A DNA stretch of 49,690 nt, taken from Shewanella sp. TC10. GTDB taxonomy: Bacteria; Pseudomonadota; Gammaproteobacteria; Enterobacterales; Shewanellaceae. Below the pieces are notes generated by a model that was given only the letters and a program-made list of their open reading frames with translations, was not told the DNA's origin and made no database searches. Positions 17,919 to 26,162 of the stretch are shown here, piece after piece. The stretch is from NCBI RefSeq assembly GCF_009663145.1, contig NZ_VKHR01000041.1:85-49774 (forward strand), given 5' to 3'. The translations under genes were made by a program, and so were the position numbers. Position 1 is the stretch's first letter. Each line of letters opens with the position of its first letter.

Positions 17919-18016
17919 GCCCATTCCTACGCCGGTATTAGCCGGATCAGGTTCTAAGGGTTTGTAATTAAACATCTCAGTTAGCTCATTATTGAGCTAA
18001 CACCCCTTGGCGAGGC
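17919..18016 (-). promoter_or_regulatory. TPP riboswitch (THI element)
   Basis: Read on the minus strand, the element starts CCTCGCCAAGGGGTG. It continues with a variable hairpin (TTAGCTCA/TGAGCTAA), CTGAGA, and GAACCTGATCCGG, and ends TAATACCGGCGTAGGAATGG. These are the conserved blocks of the thiamine-pyrophosphate aptamer. It lies about 130 bases upstream of the TonB receptor start. A U-rich terminator is not obvious after it, so control may act on translation or through weak hairpins near the start. Confidence 0.95.
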
Positions 18017-18123
18017 GGATTATAAACGATTCAACTTAAGTACGACACTATTACTGAAAACTTTTCATTAACTATTTGAGTACAAAATTGCATCACACGC
18101 GAGTCGCTGTCACTGAGGCATAA

Positions 18124-18149
18124 AAAAACACCCAAATGAGGGTGTTTTT
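18124..18149 (-). terminator. intrinsic terminator of the hinT-ycfL operon
   Basis: AAAAACACCC and GGGTGTTTTT form a 10-bp stem around AAATGA. It works on both strands by sequence, but only the minus-strand genes end toward it. Confidence 0.8.
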
Positions 18150-18162
18150 ATTAGCGTAAATT

Positions 18163-18226
18163 GAACTTTGCTGGTTGATTTTCTTCGGGTTTTAAATAGC
18201 CTTGGAAGATCAACAGGCCCTAATCA
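18163..18226. mobile_element. shortened relative of the inverted-repeat element at 6990-7256
   Basis: The left part GAACTTTGCTGGTTGATTTT resembles the left end of the larger element from its ninth base on. The right part, from CCTTGGAAGATCAACAGG to CCCTAATCA (18200-18226), matches its right end at 24 of 27 positions. Only about 60 bases remain and the internal stem is missing, so this is a deletion derivative or a solo end. It lies between ycfL and its terminator. Confidence 0.65.
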
Positions 18227-18234
18227 TTTTAAGT

Positions 18235-18627
18235 TTAATTCGAAAAAGCTTTACGAACATAAACTTCAAATCGTGTTGCATTGGCATTAGGTGCTACGGC
18301 CGACACTTGCATCTGCTGCATGCCGTGAAGCTTTAATGATTTCCAGCTTGTTGCTTCATCTTCAATGGTAAATCCACTGACATCATACCAAGTGAATTTA
18401 TACTGCAGTCGTAAATCAGATCCCACTTTACTAAGTATTAGCGCAGAACCTTGCAATAAATCGCCCTGAGTGCGCACTTTAACTTGTTCAACAGCAACTT
18501 CTCTAGCAAAAGAGGAATTATCTATTCGGGTTTCTCCATTTGAACCCGCGGATACGCCTGCAGTGTGATTAGCACATGCAGACATCATTAATACTATCGT
18601 TACGACGACTATTGAAAGCTTCATCAT
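18235..18627 (-). CDS. ycfL: YcfL-type lipoprotein
   Basis: A 130-residue lipoprotein with signal peptide and lipobox MSAC (Cys18). The mature part (FAREVAVEQVKVRTQGDLLQ, LQYKFTWYDVSGFTIEDE, and AVAPNANATRFEVYVRKAF) matches the YcfL family (DUF1425), a beta-sandwich periplasmic protein of unknown function. E. coli has hinT-ycfL-lpoB-thiK in a row; here ycfL again follows hinT, with the hotdog gene between them, and lpoB is absent. Two adjacent ATG codons follow AGAGG, and the second (18624) is better spaced. Confidence 0.85.
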   Translation of the reverse strand: MMKLSIVVVTIVLMMSACANHTAGVSAGSNGETRIDNSSFAREVAVEQVKVRTQGDLLQGSALILSKVGSDLRLQYKFTWYDVSGFTIEDEATSWKSLKLHGMQQMQVSAVAPNANATRFEVYVRKAFSN

Positions 18628-18683
18628 TCATCCTCTTGATAATGTAATTGCAATATTGAGCACAGTATAGATTTACAACCAGT

Positions 18684-19715
18684 CTACTGATCCAACAAAA
18701 AGTGTGCTCTGGCTGTGGCGATTAATTGCTTTCTGTTGGTTTGCCAACAGTTAATAGTAACGTGAGCAACTCTTCTCCCCTGACGAGTGATTTTACATTC
18801 AGCAAAGGTATCCTGATGTAGACCCGCTCGTAAATAATCAATTGAAAAATCGATTATCTTAGGTACTTTTTTAGCCTGCATAAATACCATTAACTGCACA
18901 ATAGCCGACATTTCCATAAAACCTGCAATCACTCCACCATGAATCGCAGGTAAAATAGGGTTGCCAATATTGTCGTCTTTTTTAGGTAATTTAAACACCA
19001 TTTCATCGCCGAAACGGTTAACACTCATGCCTATAAATTGAGTGTAAGGTACTTTTGCCAATAAATAACTATAGTCATTGAGATCAATGGCGCGTTTCAC
19101 AATATCATGAACATTTAAATCATCCGCCGCAAACGAATCTGCAATTGGCGTGATTGATTCACAAGTGTTGTTAATACTACAGGTTGGCTCAGCTATAGTT
19201 TTAGAGTCCCCCATTAAAGCCTGGCGAAATTCTTCACCGACCATTTCAGGACTAATGCGCATAAATGAACCCACTGCATGGGCAATTGGATCATCGACAC
19301 TGTCTTGATAGGCAATAGCCCTTGTAAAAGCAACATTGGCTGATAATCGGTAGCACTCAGCAATAGCATAAACAGGTTTATTGGGGTCAGCAGGCTTCAT
19401 GTAATCAACACGCAAATCCAATGTTGGCGATATTTCAAGAGACTGGTATTTCTCTAGAATGGCGCTGACCACACAAGTGCCAGAAGCCGTATCAATTAGG
19501 GTTGTCACTACCCCGCCATGAATGACACCAGTGTCAGGATCGCCAATAATATCTTGGCTATATGGCAGTTCAAGTAGGACATGGTGCTCACTTGCCTCAA
19601 GGACACTGATATTTAACCGGCGGCATTGTGCCAATTGATTAACGAAGCGAGTCGCCACTTCTGTCAGTGGGAAAAAATCACTATTTATTTTCATTTCGCC
19701 AGCGTTATCCTGCAT
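18684..19715 (-). CDS. tandem double-hotdog thioesterase-like protein (PaaI family)
   Basis: A 343-residue protein made of two hotdog-fold domains in tandem. Domain 1 (about residues 20-160) has the catalytic-loop pattern [21 protein letters not shown]. Domain 2 (about residues 205-342) has the equivalent [21 protein letters not shown]. In domain 1 the HGG motif is followed by a helix with Asp in the PaaI general-base position; in domain 2 the equivalent residue is Glu (FMEMS). Acyl-CoA thioester hydrolysis is the family activity. Its start overlaps the hinT stop by 11 bases, showing co-translation. An inner ATG at 19694 (MKINSDFF) is a fair alternative because neither has a strong ribosome-binding site. 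Confidence 0.82.
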   Translation of the reverse strand: MQDNAGEMKINSDFFPLTEVATRFVNQLAQCRRLNISVLEASEHHVLLELPYSQDIIGDPDTGVIHGGVVTTLIDTASGTCVVSAILEKYQSLEISPTLDLRVDYMKPADPNKPVYAIAECYRLSANVAFTRAIAYQDSVDDPIAHAVGSFMRISPEMVGEEFRQALMGDSKTIAEPTCSINNTCESITPIADSFAADDLNVHDIVKRAIDLNDYSYLLAKVPYTQFIGMSVNRFGDEMVFKLPKKDDNIGNPILPAIHGGVIAGFMEMSAIVQLMVFMQAKKVPKIIDFSIDYLRAGLHQDTFAECKITRQGRRVAHVTINCWQTNRKQLIATARAHFLLDQ

Positions 19716-20061
19716 GGTTAAGCATTGGACCTAATGGTTTGCCGCCCACTAAATGCATATGAATATGGTAAACCTCTTGTCCGCCATGTGTATTACAGTT
19801 CATGATTAATCGATAACCATCTTCTGCAATACCTGCTTCATCGGCTAACTTTGCAGCTACAGTCATCATTCTGCCTAAGGCTAACTCGTCTGATGCTTTG
19901 ATGTCATTGGCGGTAGGAATTAGATGATTAGGGATAATTAAAATATGTGTCGGAGCCTGAGGTGAAATATCACGAAAAGCTGTCACTAACTCGTCTTGAA
20001 ATAAAATATCGGCAGGTATTTCGCGGCGAATAATTTTACTGAAAATGGTTTCTTCGGCCAT
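19705..20061 (-). CDS. hinT: HIT-family purine nucleoside phosphoramidase
   Basis: A 118-residue HinT: it hydrolyses AMP-lysine and other nucleoside phosphoramidates. The family opening [22 protein letters not shown] and the histidine triad HIHMHLVGG (about residues 98-106) are intact, and GGQEVYHIH precedes the triad as in E. coli HinT. AAGGATGA before the ATG is a good ribosome-binding site. It is the first gene of a minus-strand operon with the double-hotdog gene and ycfL. Confidence 0.96.
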   Translation of the reverse strand: MAEETIFSKIIRREIPADILFQDELVTAFRDISPQAPTHILIIPNHLIPTANDIKASDELALGRMMTVAAKLADEAGIAEDGYRLIMNCNTHGGQEVYHIHMHLVGGKPLGPMLNHAG

Positions 20062-20287
20062 GGGTAATCATCCTTATCATTATTTGTAGGGTGAAGCCTG
20101 TCACTGTGAGCTCAAGCTAGATTATCTTATAGTATCAACTCCTCCCTTTGTCACTCCAGTGAATATGCATTTTAGAATTTGTCATCTTGTACAGATGCAT
20201 TTGCACATTGGCAGTGATTTTGGCAGCATTAACACTCTTCTAGCTTGCATTTCTTTTTAGCAACACCAACTTACTTGGAAATTGTTC

Positions 20288-22045
20288 ATGCATTATCACA
20301 TCATTGCTATCGATCCTAAAGCGCATTTATTTGAAGTTACTCAAACAATTAGCACCGCAACACCACAACAAATTCTTTCTTTGCCCTCTTGGTTACCTGG
20401 CAGCTATATGATCCGTGATTTCGCTAGAAATCTCATCGATATAAAAGCAGTTGATGAAAATGAACAACAGATTGAGTTAACCCAGTTAGATAAGCAAACT
20501 TGGCAATGTCTCAACAATGACAGTTTCATTAAAGTTAGCTATCAAGTTTATGCTTGGGATTTATCGGTTCGTTCTGCCCATTTAGACACCACCCATGGCT
20601 TTTTTAACGGCAGTAGTGTGTTTTTATGTGCTAAAGGACTTGAACACACCAAGCACTCATTAACCATTGATAAGCCAGCACTAGAAGAGTTGAGTCAATG
20701 GAAATTAGCCACCAGCATGAAAAGAACTTCTGGTGAGCAATTTGGTTTTGGTGAGTTTTATGCTGACAGTTATGATGACTTTATTGATCACCCAGTAGAA
20801 ATGGGCGACCTGACAATCGAGAGTTTTGAAGCTTGCGGCGTCACTCACGATATTGTCCTCAGTGGTAAACATCGTGCGTCCATGCCACGCTTATGCAAAG
20901 ACTTAAAAGCCATCTGCGAATATCAAATAAATCTGTTTGGTGGCACTGCGCCATTTGAGCGCTATGTATTTCTTACCACCGTATTAGGTAACGGTTTTGG
21001 TGGTTTAGAGCATCGTTCAAGCACTGCGCTTATGTGTTCACGCAAAGATTTACCAACAGATATGGATCACGAAGTAAATAAAGATTATCGCGTGTATCTG
21101 TCGCTATGTAGCCACGAGTATTTTCACAGCTGGAATGTAAAGCGCATCAAACCAGCTGAATTCACCCCATTTGATTTATCTCAAGAAGCCTACACCGAGC
21201 AACTTTGGGCTTATGAGGGCATTACATCATATTTTGATGACTTCCTGACTTATCGCAGCGGTTGTGTTGACCAAACGCAATATTTGACCATGCTAAGTGA
21301 GATCATGACGCGGGTTTACCGCTCTCAAGGTCGATTCAAGCAAACTCTTAAATCATCAAGTTTTAATGCTTGGACCAAGTTTTATAAACAGGATGAAAAT
21401 GCCAATAATGCCATCGTCAGCTATTACACTAAAGGGGCACTGTTCGCACTCTTTTTAGACTTAACAATCCGCTTAGAAACAGACGGTGAAAAAAGCTTAG
21501 ATGATGTTATGCGAACACTTTGGAACGAACATGGTGCTAAGGACATTGGTACTGAGGTGAATACCCACCAACAAATTATCGAAAGCGTGTTAAACAGAAA
21601 TTGCGATGATTTATTTGCTTACCTTGAAAATACTCAAGATATCCCACTAGCGCCTTTACTGGAAAAAATAGGTATCTCGATGCGCTTAAGAGCAAGTGCC
21701 GGAAATACGGATTTAGGCGGCGGTGGTACTAAAGGTTATGAAATTGCATTTGGCGCAAAAATCAAACCTGAATCAATAGGCCTTAAAGTTCTTACTGTTG
21801 CTCAAGAAAGTCCTGCACATCAAGCGGGATTAAGTGCTGGCGACTTATTAATTTCAGCTAATCATTTGCAGGTAGATGCTCAATTCGAAAAGCAGCTGCA
21901 GACAATGACTTTAGGTGATGAAGTGTTATTACACTGGTTTAGACGTGATGAGCTAATGCAGGGAATAATGCCAATACATGCAGCCACTGAAGATACAATA
22001 AGTCTTGATGTTCAAGACCAAGAGAAACTCAAAATCTGGTTATGA
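20288..22045 (+). CDS. M61-family metallopeptidase with PDZ domain
   Basis: A peptidase of the glycyl-aminopeptidase M61 family, about 585 residues. The N-terminal beta domain contains LPSWLPGSYMIRDFARNL. The zinc site is HEYFHSWNVKRIKP (HExxH, about residue 274), followed by the downstream glutamate in WAYEGITSYFDDF. A C-terminal PDZ domain begins about residue 490 (GLKVLTVAQESPAHQAGLSAGDLLISAN). No signal peptide is visible, so it is probably cytoplasmic. The frame extends two codons upstream to a TTG, but the ATG at 20288 fits the family start. It is divergent from hinT. Confidence 0.92.
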   Translation: MHYHIIAIDPKAHLFEVTQTISTATPQQILSLPSWLPGSYMIRDFARNLIDIKAVDENEQQIELTQLDKQTWQCLNNDSFIKVSYQVYAWDLSVRSAHLDTTHGFFNGSSVFLCAKGLEHTKHSLTIDKPALEELSQWKLATSMKRTSGEQFGFGEFYADSYDDFIDHPVEMGDLTIESFEACGVTHDIVLSGKHRASMPRLCKDLKAICEYQINLFGGTAPFERYVFLTTVLGNGFGGLEHRSSTALMCSRKDLPTDMDHEVNKDYRVYLSLCSHEYFHSWNVKRIKPAEFTPFDLSQEAYTEQLWAYEGITSYFDDFLTYRSGCVDQTQYLTMLSEIMTRVYRSQGRFKQTLKSSSFNAWTKFYKQDENANNAIVSYYTKGALFALFLDLTIRLETDGEKSLDDVMRTLWNEHGAKDIGTEVNTHQQIIESVLNRNCDDLFAYLENTQDIPLAPLLEKIGISMRLRASAGNTDLGGGGTKGYEIAFGAKIKPESIGLKVLTVAQESPAHQAGLSAGDLLISANHLQVDAQFEKQLQTMTLGDEVLLHWFRRDELMQGIMPIHAATEDTISLDVQDQEKLKIWL

Positions 22046-22121
22046 GAATTACGACTAAAAAGTATTTAGAAAATGCTCATCGTCTAGATTAAAGCTCTCA
22101 AGCATTAATACGGACAAAACA

Positions 22122-22145
22122 AAAAGGTGCCTAATGGCACCTTTT
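22122..22145. terminator. bidirectional intrinsic terminator between the M61 gene and csgG
   Basis: AAAAGGTGCC and GGCACCTTTT form a 10-bp stem around TAAT between two convergent genes, with A and T tracts on both sides. Confidence 0.85.
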
Positions 22146-22172
22146 ATTTTTAATTTACTTATACAGTGATGT

Positions 22173-23024
22173 TTAACCGCGTTTAATTCTCGCGCTGACT
22201 TTAGACTCACTGTGTGCTTCTAACCAATACTTTTGCAGAGTTTCGTTTTGCATTCCTGTGGTTGGGTCTCCCAAATTCCAAGCCCCTTTCCAAATACCAT
22301 CAGCAATTAAATGAACCACTGCGCTTTCAATAGCTGATGCTACACATAAGCTAACAGGTTCATTAGAGGTGTAACCCACTTCTGCTTCTAATAAATCTTG
22401 AGTATCTATGAACTTAAACACACCTGCTGTGATTTCTTTTGAAATTACGGCCTTAGTTGTCGTTACACTACTTAATAAGCGTCCAGTTCTTATATCTACC
22501 GCACGAAGGTTTACTGTGATGCTATCTACACGATACTGACCCGATGCACCAATCCCTAGATAACGAGCGCCAGCACCACCAGTTTTGATATTGGTATCGT
22601 AAGCAACTATCCCCCCTTCCATTAACACTTGAGCACTGTTTAATTGAGGCAACTTACTTGAATCACCATTTAAACCAGCCCTGACGATTTTACGTTCAGT
22701 TAACAGATTTTGAAGTCCCTCACGTTCAACTGGAATAAACCAAGCTGAGTCATTCAGTGACTGTGCGAGAAATGCGGTGCCAGACTGAGGAACTGCAGTT
22801 GAGAAGTTACTTGATGGGATTGGTTTATATTGACCGGTTTGATCGCGAAAATCATAAACAGCTGCTATCATGGCCCCTTGAGGAAAAGGTAAACTTGTTA
22901 AATCATAATAAGTTTCGCTTTTCGGCATTAAACTGCTTGTTGCATCAATATTTTCAAATTCATCATCAACCGATGAGCATGCTGACAAACCTAATATTAA
23001 TCCAGCTAATAAAATCCGTTTCAT
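22173..23024 (-). CDS. csgG: curli secretion channel CsgG
   Basis: The nonameric outer-membrane lipoprotein that exports curlin subunits. The 283-residue protein has lipobox LSAC (Cys16). The conserved body includes GAMIAAVYDFRDQTGQYKPI (about residues 50-69), SNFSTAVPQSGTAFLAQSL with the constriction-loop-like aromatic WFIPVEREGLQNLLTERKI, and ALNGDS-like loops. The helix TGRLLSSVTTTKAVISKE and QDLLEAEVGYTSNEP are also typical. It ends the csgDEFG operon and is two bases from csgF. Confidence 0.96.
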   Translation of the reverse strand: MKRILLAGLILGLSACSSVDDEFENIDATSSLMPKSETYYDLTSLPFPQGAMIAAVYDFRDQTGQYKPIPSSNFSTAVPQSGTAFLAQSLNDSAWFIPVEREGLQNLLTERKIVRAGLNGDSSKLPQLNSAQVLMEGGIVAYDTNIKTGGAGARYLGIGASGQYRVDSITVNLRAVDIRTGRLLSSVTTTKAVISKEITAGVFKFIDTQDLLEAEVGYTSNEPVSLCVASAIESAVVHLIADGIWKGAWNLGDPTTGMQNETLQKYWLEAHSESKVSARIKRG

Positions 23025-23026
23025 AA

Positions 23027-23434
23027 TTATCCTCCTGTCGACACCAAGCCGCCGACTTCAATCACTGTTGTTTCGCCAGTCAAAACATCGGTGATATGGA
23101 CTAATAGCGTTCCGTCTTCATTAACAACGTTGATTTCAAAGTCATCCGTTTTTAAATAGCCTTCGTTACCATTTGCCGCATCATTAAACAGCTGAGTCAT
23201 TAGTCTCGACTCTAAAGAACTGGCTAAACGCTCTAAAGCAGTTGGTGCAACATAGCCGGAGCTTCCTGAAACATCTGGTGTATGGTCATTTTGTGCGATA
23301 GCATTATTAAGTAAATATTGACCATTTAGATAGCTTCCACCAAATGCTGGATTAACTGGCGTATAAACGAGTTGTGTTGCAACTGTATTAGCTGAAAACA
23401 TTAATGTTGCTGAGATAAACAATAGTTTTTTCAT
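23027..23434 (-). CDS. csgF: curli assembly factor CsgF
   Basis: A 135-residue secreted protein with signal peptide (MKKLLFISATLMFSANTVAT). The mature N-terminus QLVYTPVNPAFGGSYLNGQYLLNNA is the CsgG-binding segment, nearly invariant in CsgF. At the cell surface it couples the CsgG pore to CsgB nucleation. The C-terminal part contains LTGETTVIEVGGLV. It sits between csgE and csgG. Confidence 0.95.
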   Translation of the reverse strand: MKKLLFISATLMFSANTVATQLVYTPVNPAFGGSYLNGQYLLNNAIAQNDHTPDVSGSSGYVAPTALERLASSLESRLMTQLFNDAANGNEGYLKTDDFEINVVNEDGTLLVHITDVLTGETTVIEVGGLVSTGG

Positions 23435-23448
23435 TATGCGTTCCCTGC

Positions 23449-24048
23449 CTATATTTCATCAGGAGCAAGATCTGGGTCGAAAAAATTCCCTAATAATGCT
23501 CGTTCATTAACTTTTTTAATCGTGGCGTTCACTTTCTTTGCTGCATAACTTGCTTGAGCATCAATGTTTCTGCTTATTGGAGAAACGAAGGTGACGAAAA
23601 TTGTCTTACGATTCTGTTGAATTAAAATTTTGCTACCACTTCTTGCAGTCGCTTGCTCTATTACAGTAATGCCTGAATGTTTAGTATCTCCGCCGATATC
23701 TCTATATGAGCTAACAAAATCACGGTAAAACCTGTGCCCAAGCCTAGTCATAGCTCTGTTAAGAATAAGTCCATCAATCAAGTCATTTTCTGTTCTTGGA
23801 ATAGCATCACTAATATCTATTGGCCTAGCTTGTATTTTTTTTTGTAAATTTTTATCAGTTGCTGATGTTTTTGGAGCGTCAGCATTCTCTAGTCTTTCAA
23901 CTTGAGTCTGATCAATAGCGCTATCACTTCTACCTTCATTCTGGCTAACACTAACCTTATTAACTGAAGGTTGAACCACAACATTAGTTTCAGCATTTAC
24001 AACTGCTGAAATAAGTATTAAATAAAACATCAGACTGATGTTTCTCAT
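23449..24048 (-). CDS. csgE: curli gate factor CsgE with an extended N-terminus
   Basis: A periplasmic gatekeeper that caps CsgG and delivers CsgA. The conserved domain (about residues 80-199) includes LGHRFYRDFVSSYRD, ARSGSKILIQQNRKTIF, FVSPISRNIDAQASYAAKKV and the end ALLGNFFDPDLAPDEI, matching E. coli CsgE. The protein has 199 residues against about 129 in E. coli. The extra 70 residues lie between the signal peptide and the domain and are polar, of low complexity, and probably disordered. Its start overlaps the csgD stop by four bases. Confidence 0.93.
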   Translation of the reverse strand: MRNISLMFYLILISAVVNAETNVVVQPSVNKVSVSQNEGRSDSAIDQTQVERLENADAPKTSATDKNLQKKIQARPIDISDAIPRTENDLIDGLILNRAMTRLGHRFYRDFVSSYRDIGGDTKHSGITVIEQATARSGSKILIQQNRKTIFVTFVSPISRNIDAQASYAAKKVNATIKKVNERALLGNFFDPDLAPDEI

Positions 24049-24677
24049 ACTCTAACCTCATGCATATGAGTTTGTGCCCAGGCAATTGCTTGTCCACGGC
24101 TAGAAACACCTATCTTCCTAAAAGCGCGATATAGATGTGTCTTAATCGTGCTTTCACTAACAAAAAGTTGATTTGCGATATCCAAGTTAGTACTTCCAGA
24201 TAAAAGAGCTTGAAGCACTTCTCTTTCACGAATAGTAAGGTGCTCGCTTTCATCTTCGGTCACTTCATTCATCAAGGACTTATGTAAATCTGTAGGAATA
24301 ACACTCCTTCCCTTCAAGATTTCGTTAAAACCACTACTGATTGCGGCTAAATCTGAGTCACTATAAAAAACGCCAGAGGTTGTTGCAGGGTGCACTAGAA
24401 ACTTTGCATCAACTTGTTTGGGAAAGTTAAGAAAAACTGTTTTCACTGTGTAATGCTCACGTTCAATCAATTTTTGTAACTGATAAGCTTGCTGTAAATC
24501 AATTGTCGCTAAATCGAACACAACTAGAGTAATTTGTTGAGAAGACAACAATGAACTCATAGTCGCTGGTGACGCTTTAGCAAGTTTTACAAGAAACTCT
24601 TGTGGCCAACGACAATCGAGTAAATCAATTAATAACTGAGAGCGTGAGACAATCATCCAATTAACAACTTTAAACAT
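24045..24677 (-). CDS. csgD: CsgD-type LuxR-family curli regulator
   Basis: A 210-residue regulator. The N-terminal half is a receiver-like domain with no clear phosphorylation pocket. The C-terminal LuxR-type helix-turn-helix runs from LTIREREVLQALLSGSTNLD to LFVSESTIKTHLYRAFRKIGVSSR (about residues 147-195). It heads the csgDEFG operon and is separated from csgBA by a terminator, so it is a candidate activator of csgBA as in enterics. It overlaps csgE by four bases, unlike E. coli csgD where the first gap is longer. Confidence 0.9.
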   Translation of the reverse strand: MFKVVNWMIVSRSQLLIDLLDCRWPQEFLVKLAKASPATMSSLLSSQQITLVVFDLATIDLQQAYQLQKLIEREHYTVKTVFLNFPKQVDAKFLVHPATTSGVFYSDSDLAAISSGFNEILKGRSVIPTDLHKSLMNEVTEDESEHLTIREREVLQALLSGSTNLDIANQLFVSESTIKTHLYRAFRKIGVSSRGQAIAWAQTHMHEVRV

Positions 24678-24788
24678 TAATTACACTCCATGTGACTAGA
24701 TGAATAAAAAGAGAAGATGCAATAATATTTTTTCACAAGTTTACCTAACTTAACTCAAGTATTAGATATACATTACCTGTGAAAAAAT

Positions 24789-24820
24789 AAAGAGTTAGTA
24801 CTTCACTGCACTAACTCTTT
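24789..24820 (-). terminator. intrinsic terminator of csgBA
   Basis: AAAGAGTTAGT and ACTAACTCTTT form an 11-bp stem with a ten-base loop, followed on the minus strand by ATTTTTTC. It separates csgBA from csgDEFG. Confidence 0.85.
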
Positions 24821-24862
24821 ATAAATATTATCAAGCAACAAAGGTGTTAACAATTAGTCAAA

Positions 24863-24878
24863 AGGGTGTTTTCACCCT
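24863..24878 (-). terminator. small hairpin just after csgA
   Basis: AGGGTG and CACCCT pair around TTTT, 19 bases beyond the csgA stop, with only CTTTTG as tail. It may protect the csgA mRNA end or help the stronger terminator that follows. Confidence 0.45.
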
Positions 24879-24896
24879 CTAAAATACACTAAAGTA

Positions 24897-26129
24897 CTAC
24901 ATCCCCTGAACAACAGTTGCTGTGTTACCTGAACCTGTTGAGTAAACCATGGAGCTGTTATACATGTCAGTTTGTGTCACAGAAACCATGTTACCTGAAC
25001 CTGCATCAACCCACACATCAGAATAGTGACCTTCGCCCGCTTGTGATACCATAACGTCGTTGGTATCGCCAAAGCTTGAGTCGACATATGATTCATGACC
25101 TTCGCCATCTTGAGTGACTGAAACAACAGTGTCCATATCTTCCGTGTAAACATCAGCCATATTGAAATCACCAGTTTGGACAATATCAACCTCGTCATTC
25201 ATACCAGCTTGAATCGAGATAGCAACATTATCAGTACCAGTTTGAGAAACATAAGTATCATTATCTGGACCGGTCTGCTCAACGCCAGCTTCGTTACCCA
25301 TACCATCCTGCATTACAACCGCATCATTATTGTCAGCAGCTTGGTATGTACCAGCTAAGTTGCTAGAACCAGTTTGGTCTATAGATGCATAATTTGATAA
25401 TGAAAATTCTTGTGCTGCGGCTGCGACATTACCTTCACCATTTTGAACAATCATAGCCATAGTATCATCTGTACCTACACCAACATCGTGGTTATCAGTT
25501 CGCTGACCAATGAAGGCATCATTTGAGGTACCAGTTTGATCTATGCTTGCCGAAGCGGAGTTTGAAATGACTTGAACAATCGCACCACGATTCATACCCG
25601 CACCACCACCGTTTTGAGTAATAGTTGCAACGGCATAATCAGACTGCACGTTAAATGTTACCGCTCCGTCCATATCCCCTGACTGAGTAATGTTTGAATA
25701 AGAACCGTCAGCACTGTCTTGAAGTACACCAGCTTCGTTATCTGAACCGTTTTGAAAAATCATTGCTTGAGCAAAATCGCCATTATTAACACCCTGTTCA
25801 ATTCCTGCTAGGTTATTGTCACCGACAGTGTTAATGGTCGCAGTTGATGTATCTGCAGTATCATGTTGAGAAATAGAGCCAATATTTCCAACACCATCTT
25901 GGGTTAACAAAGCTGTAGAGTATGCCGTTTCAGTTTGATCTACAGTTGCAACATTTGAATCGCCCATTTGATCAACGGTTGATACATTGAAGTCACTATT
26001 TACAGTTTGATTAACTGTAGCAGTTTGATTAGTGCCAGATTGGTTAACAGTAGAAGTATTGTCACCAGCATGAACCGAAGTAGCTAGAACAGCAGTAGAT
26101 ATTAACAATGCTAATTTTGAATATTTCAT
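24897..26129 (-). CDS. csgA: major curlin subunit CsgA, oversized and acidic
   Basis: The amyloid fibre subunit. It has a signal peptide (MKYSKLALLISTAVLATSVHAG) and then about 16 consecutive 22-25-residue repeats of the curlin pattern Q-x-G-x-x-N-x-A-x-(I/V)-x-Q, for example IDQTGTSNDAFIGQ and VVMQDGMGNEAGVEQ. At 410 residues it is about 2.7 times E. coli CsgA (151 residues, five repeats). Asp and Glu are very frequent and Lys/Arg almost absent after the signal peptide. The last three or four repeats lose the second Gln and carry Ser, Tyr and Asp instead, which may mark gatekeeper units. It follows csgB after 33 bases. Confidence 0.93.
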   Translation of the reverse strand: MKYSKLALLISTAVLATSVHAGDNTSTVNQSGTNQTATVNQTVNSDFNVSTVDQMGDSNVATVDQTETAYSTALLTQDGVGNIGSISQHDTADTSTATINTVGDNNLAGIEQGVNNGDFAQAMIFQNGSDNEAGVLQDSADGSYSNITQSGDMDGAVTFNVQSDYAVATITQNGGGAGMNRGAIVQVISNSASASIDQTGTSNDAFIGQRTDNHDVGVGTDDTMAMIVQNGEGNVAAAAQEFSLSNYASIDQTGSSNLAGTYQAADNNDAVVMQDGMGNEAGVEQTGPDNDTYVSQTGTDNVAISIQAGMNDEVDIVQTGDFNMADVYTEDMDTVVSVTQDGEGHESYVDSSFGDTNDVMVSQAGEGHYSDVWVDAGSGNMVSVTQTDMYNSSMVYSTGSGNTATVVQGM

Positions 26130-26162
26130 CTTCGTCTTTCCCTTTACTAATTAAAAAATAAT

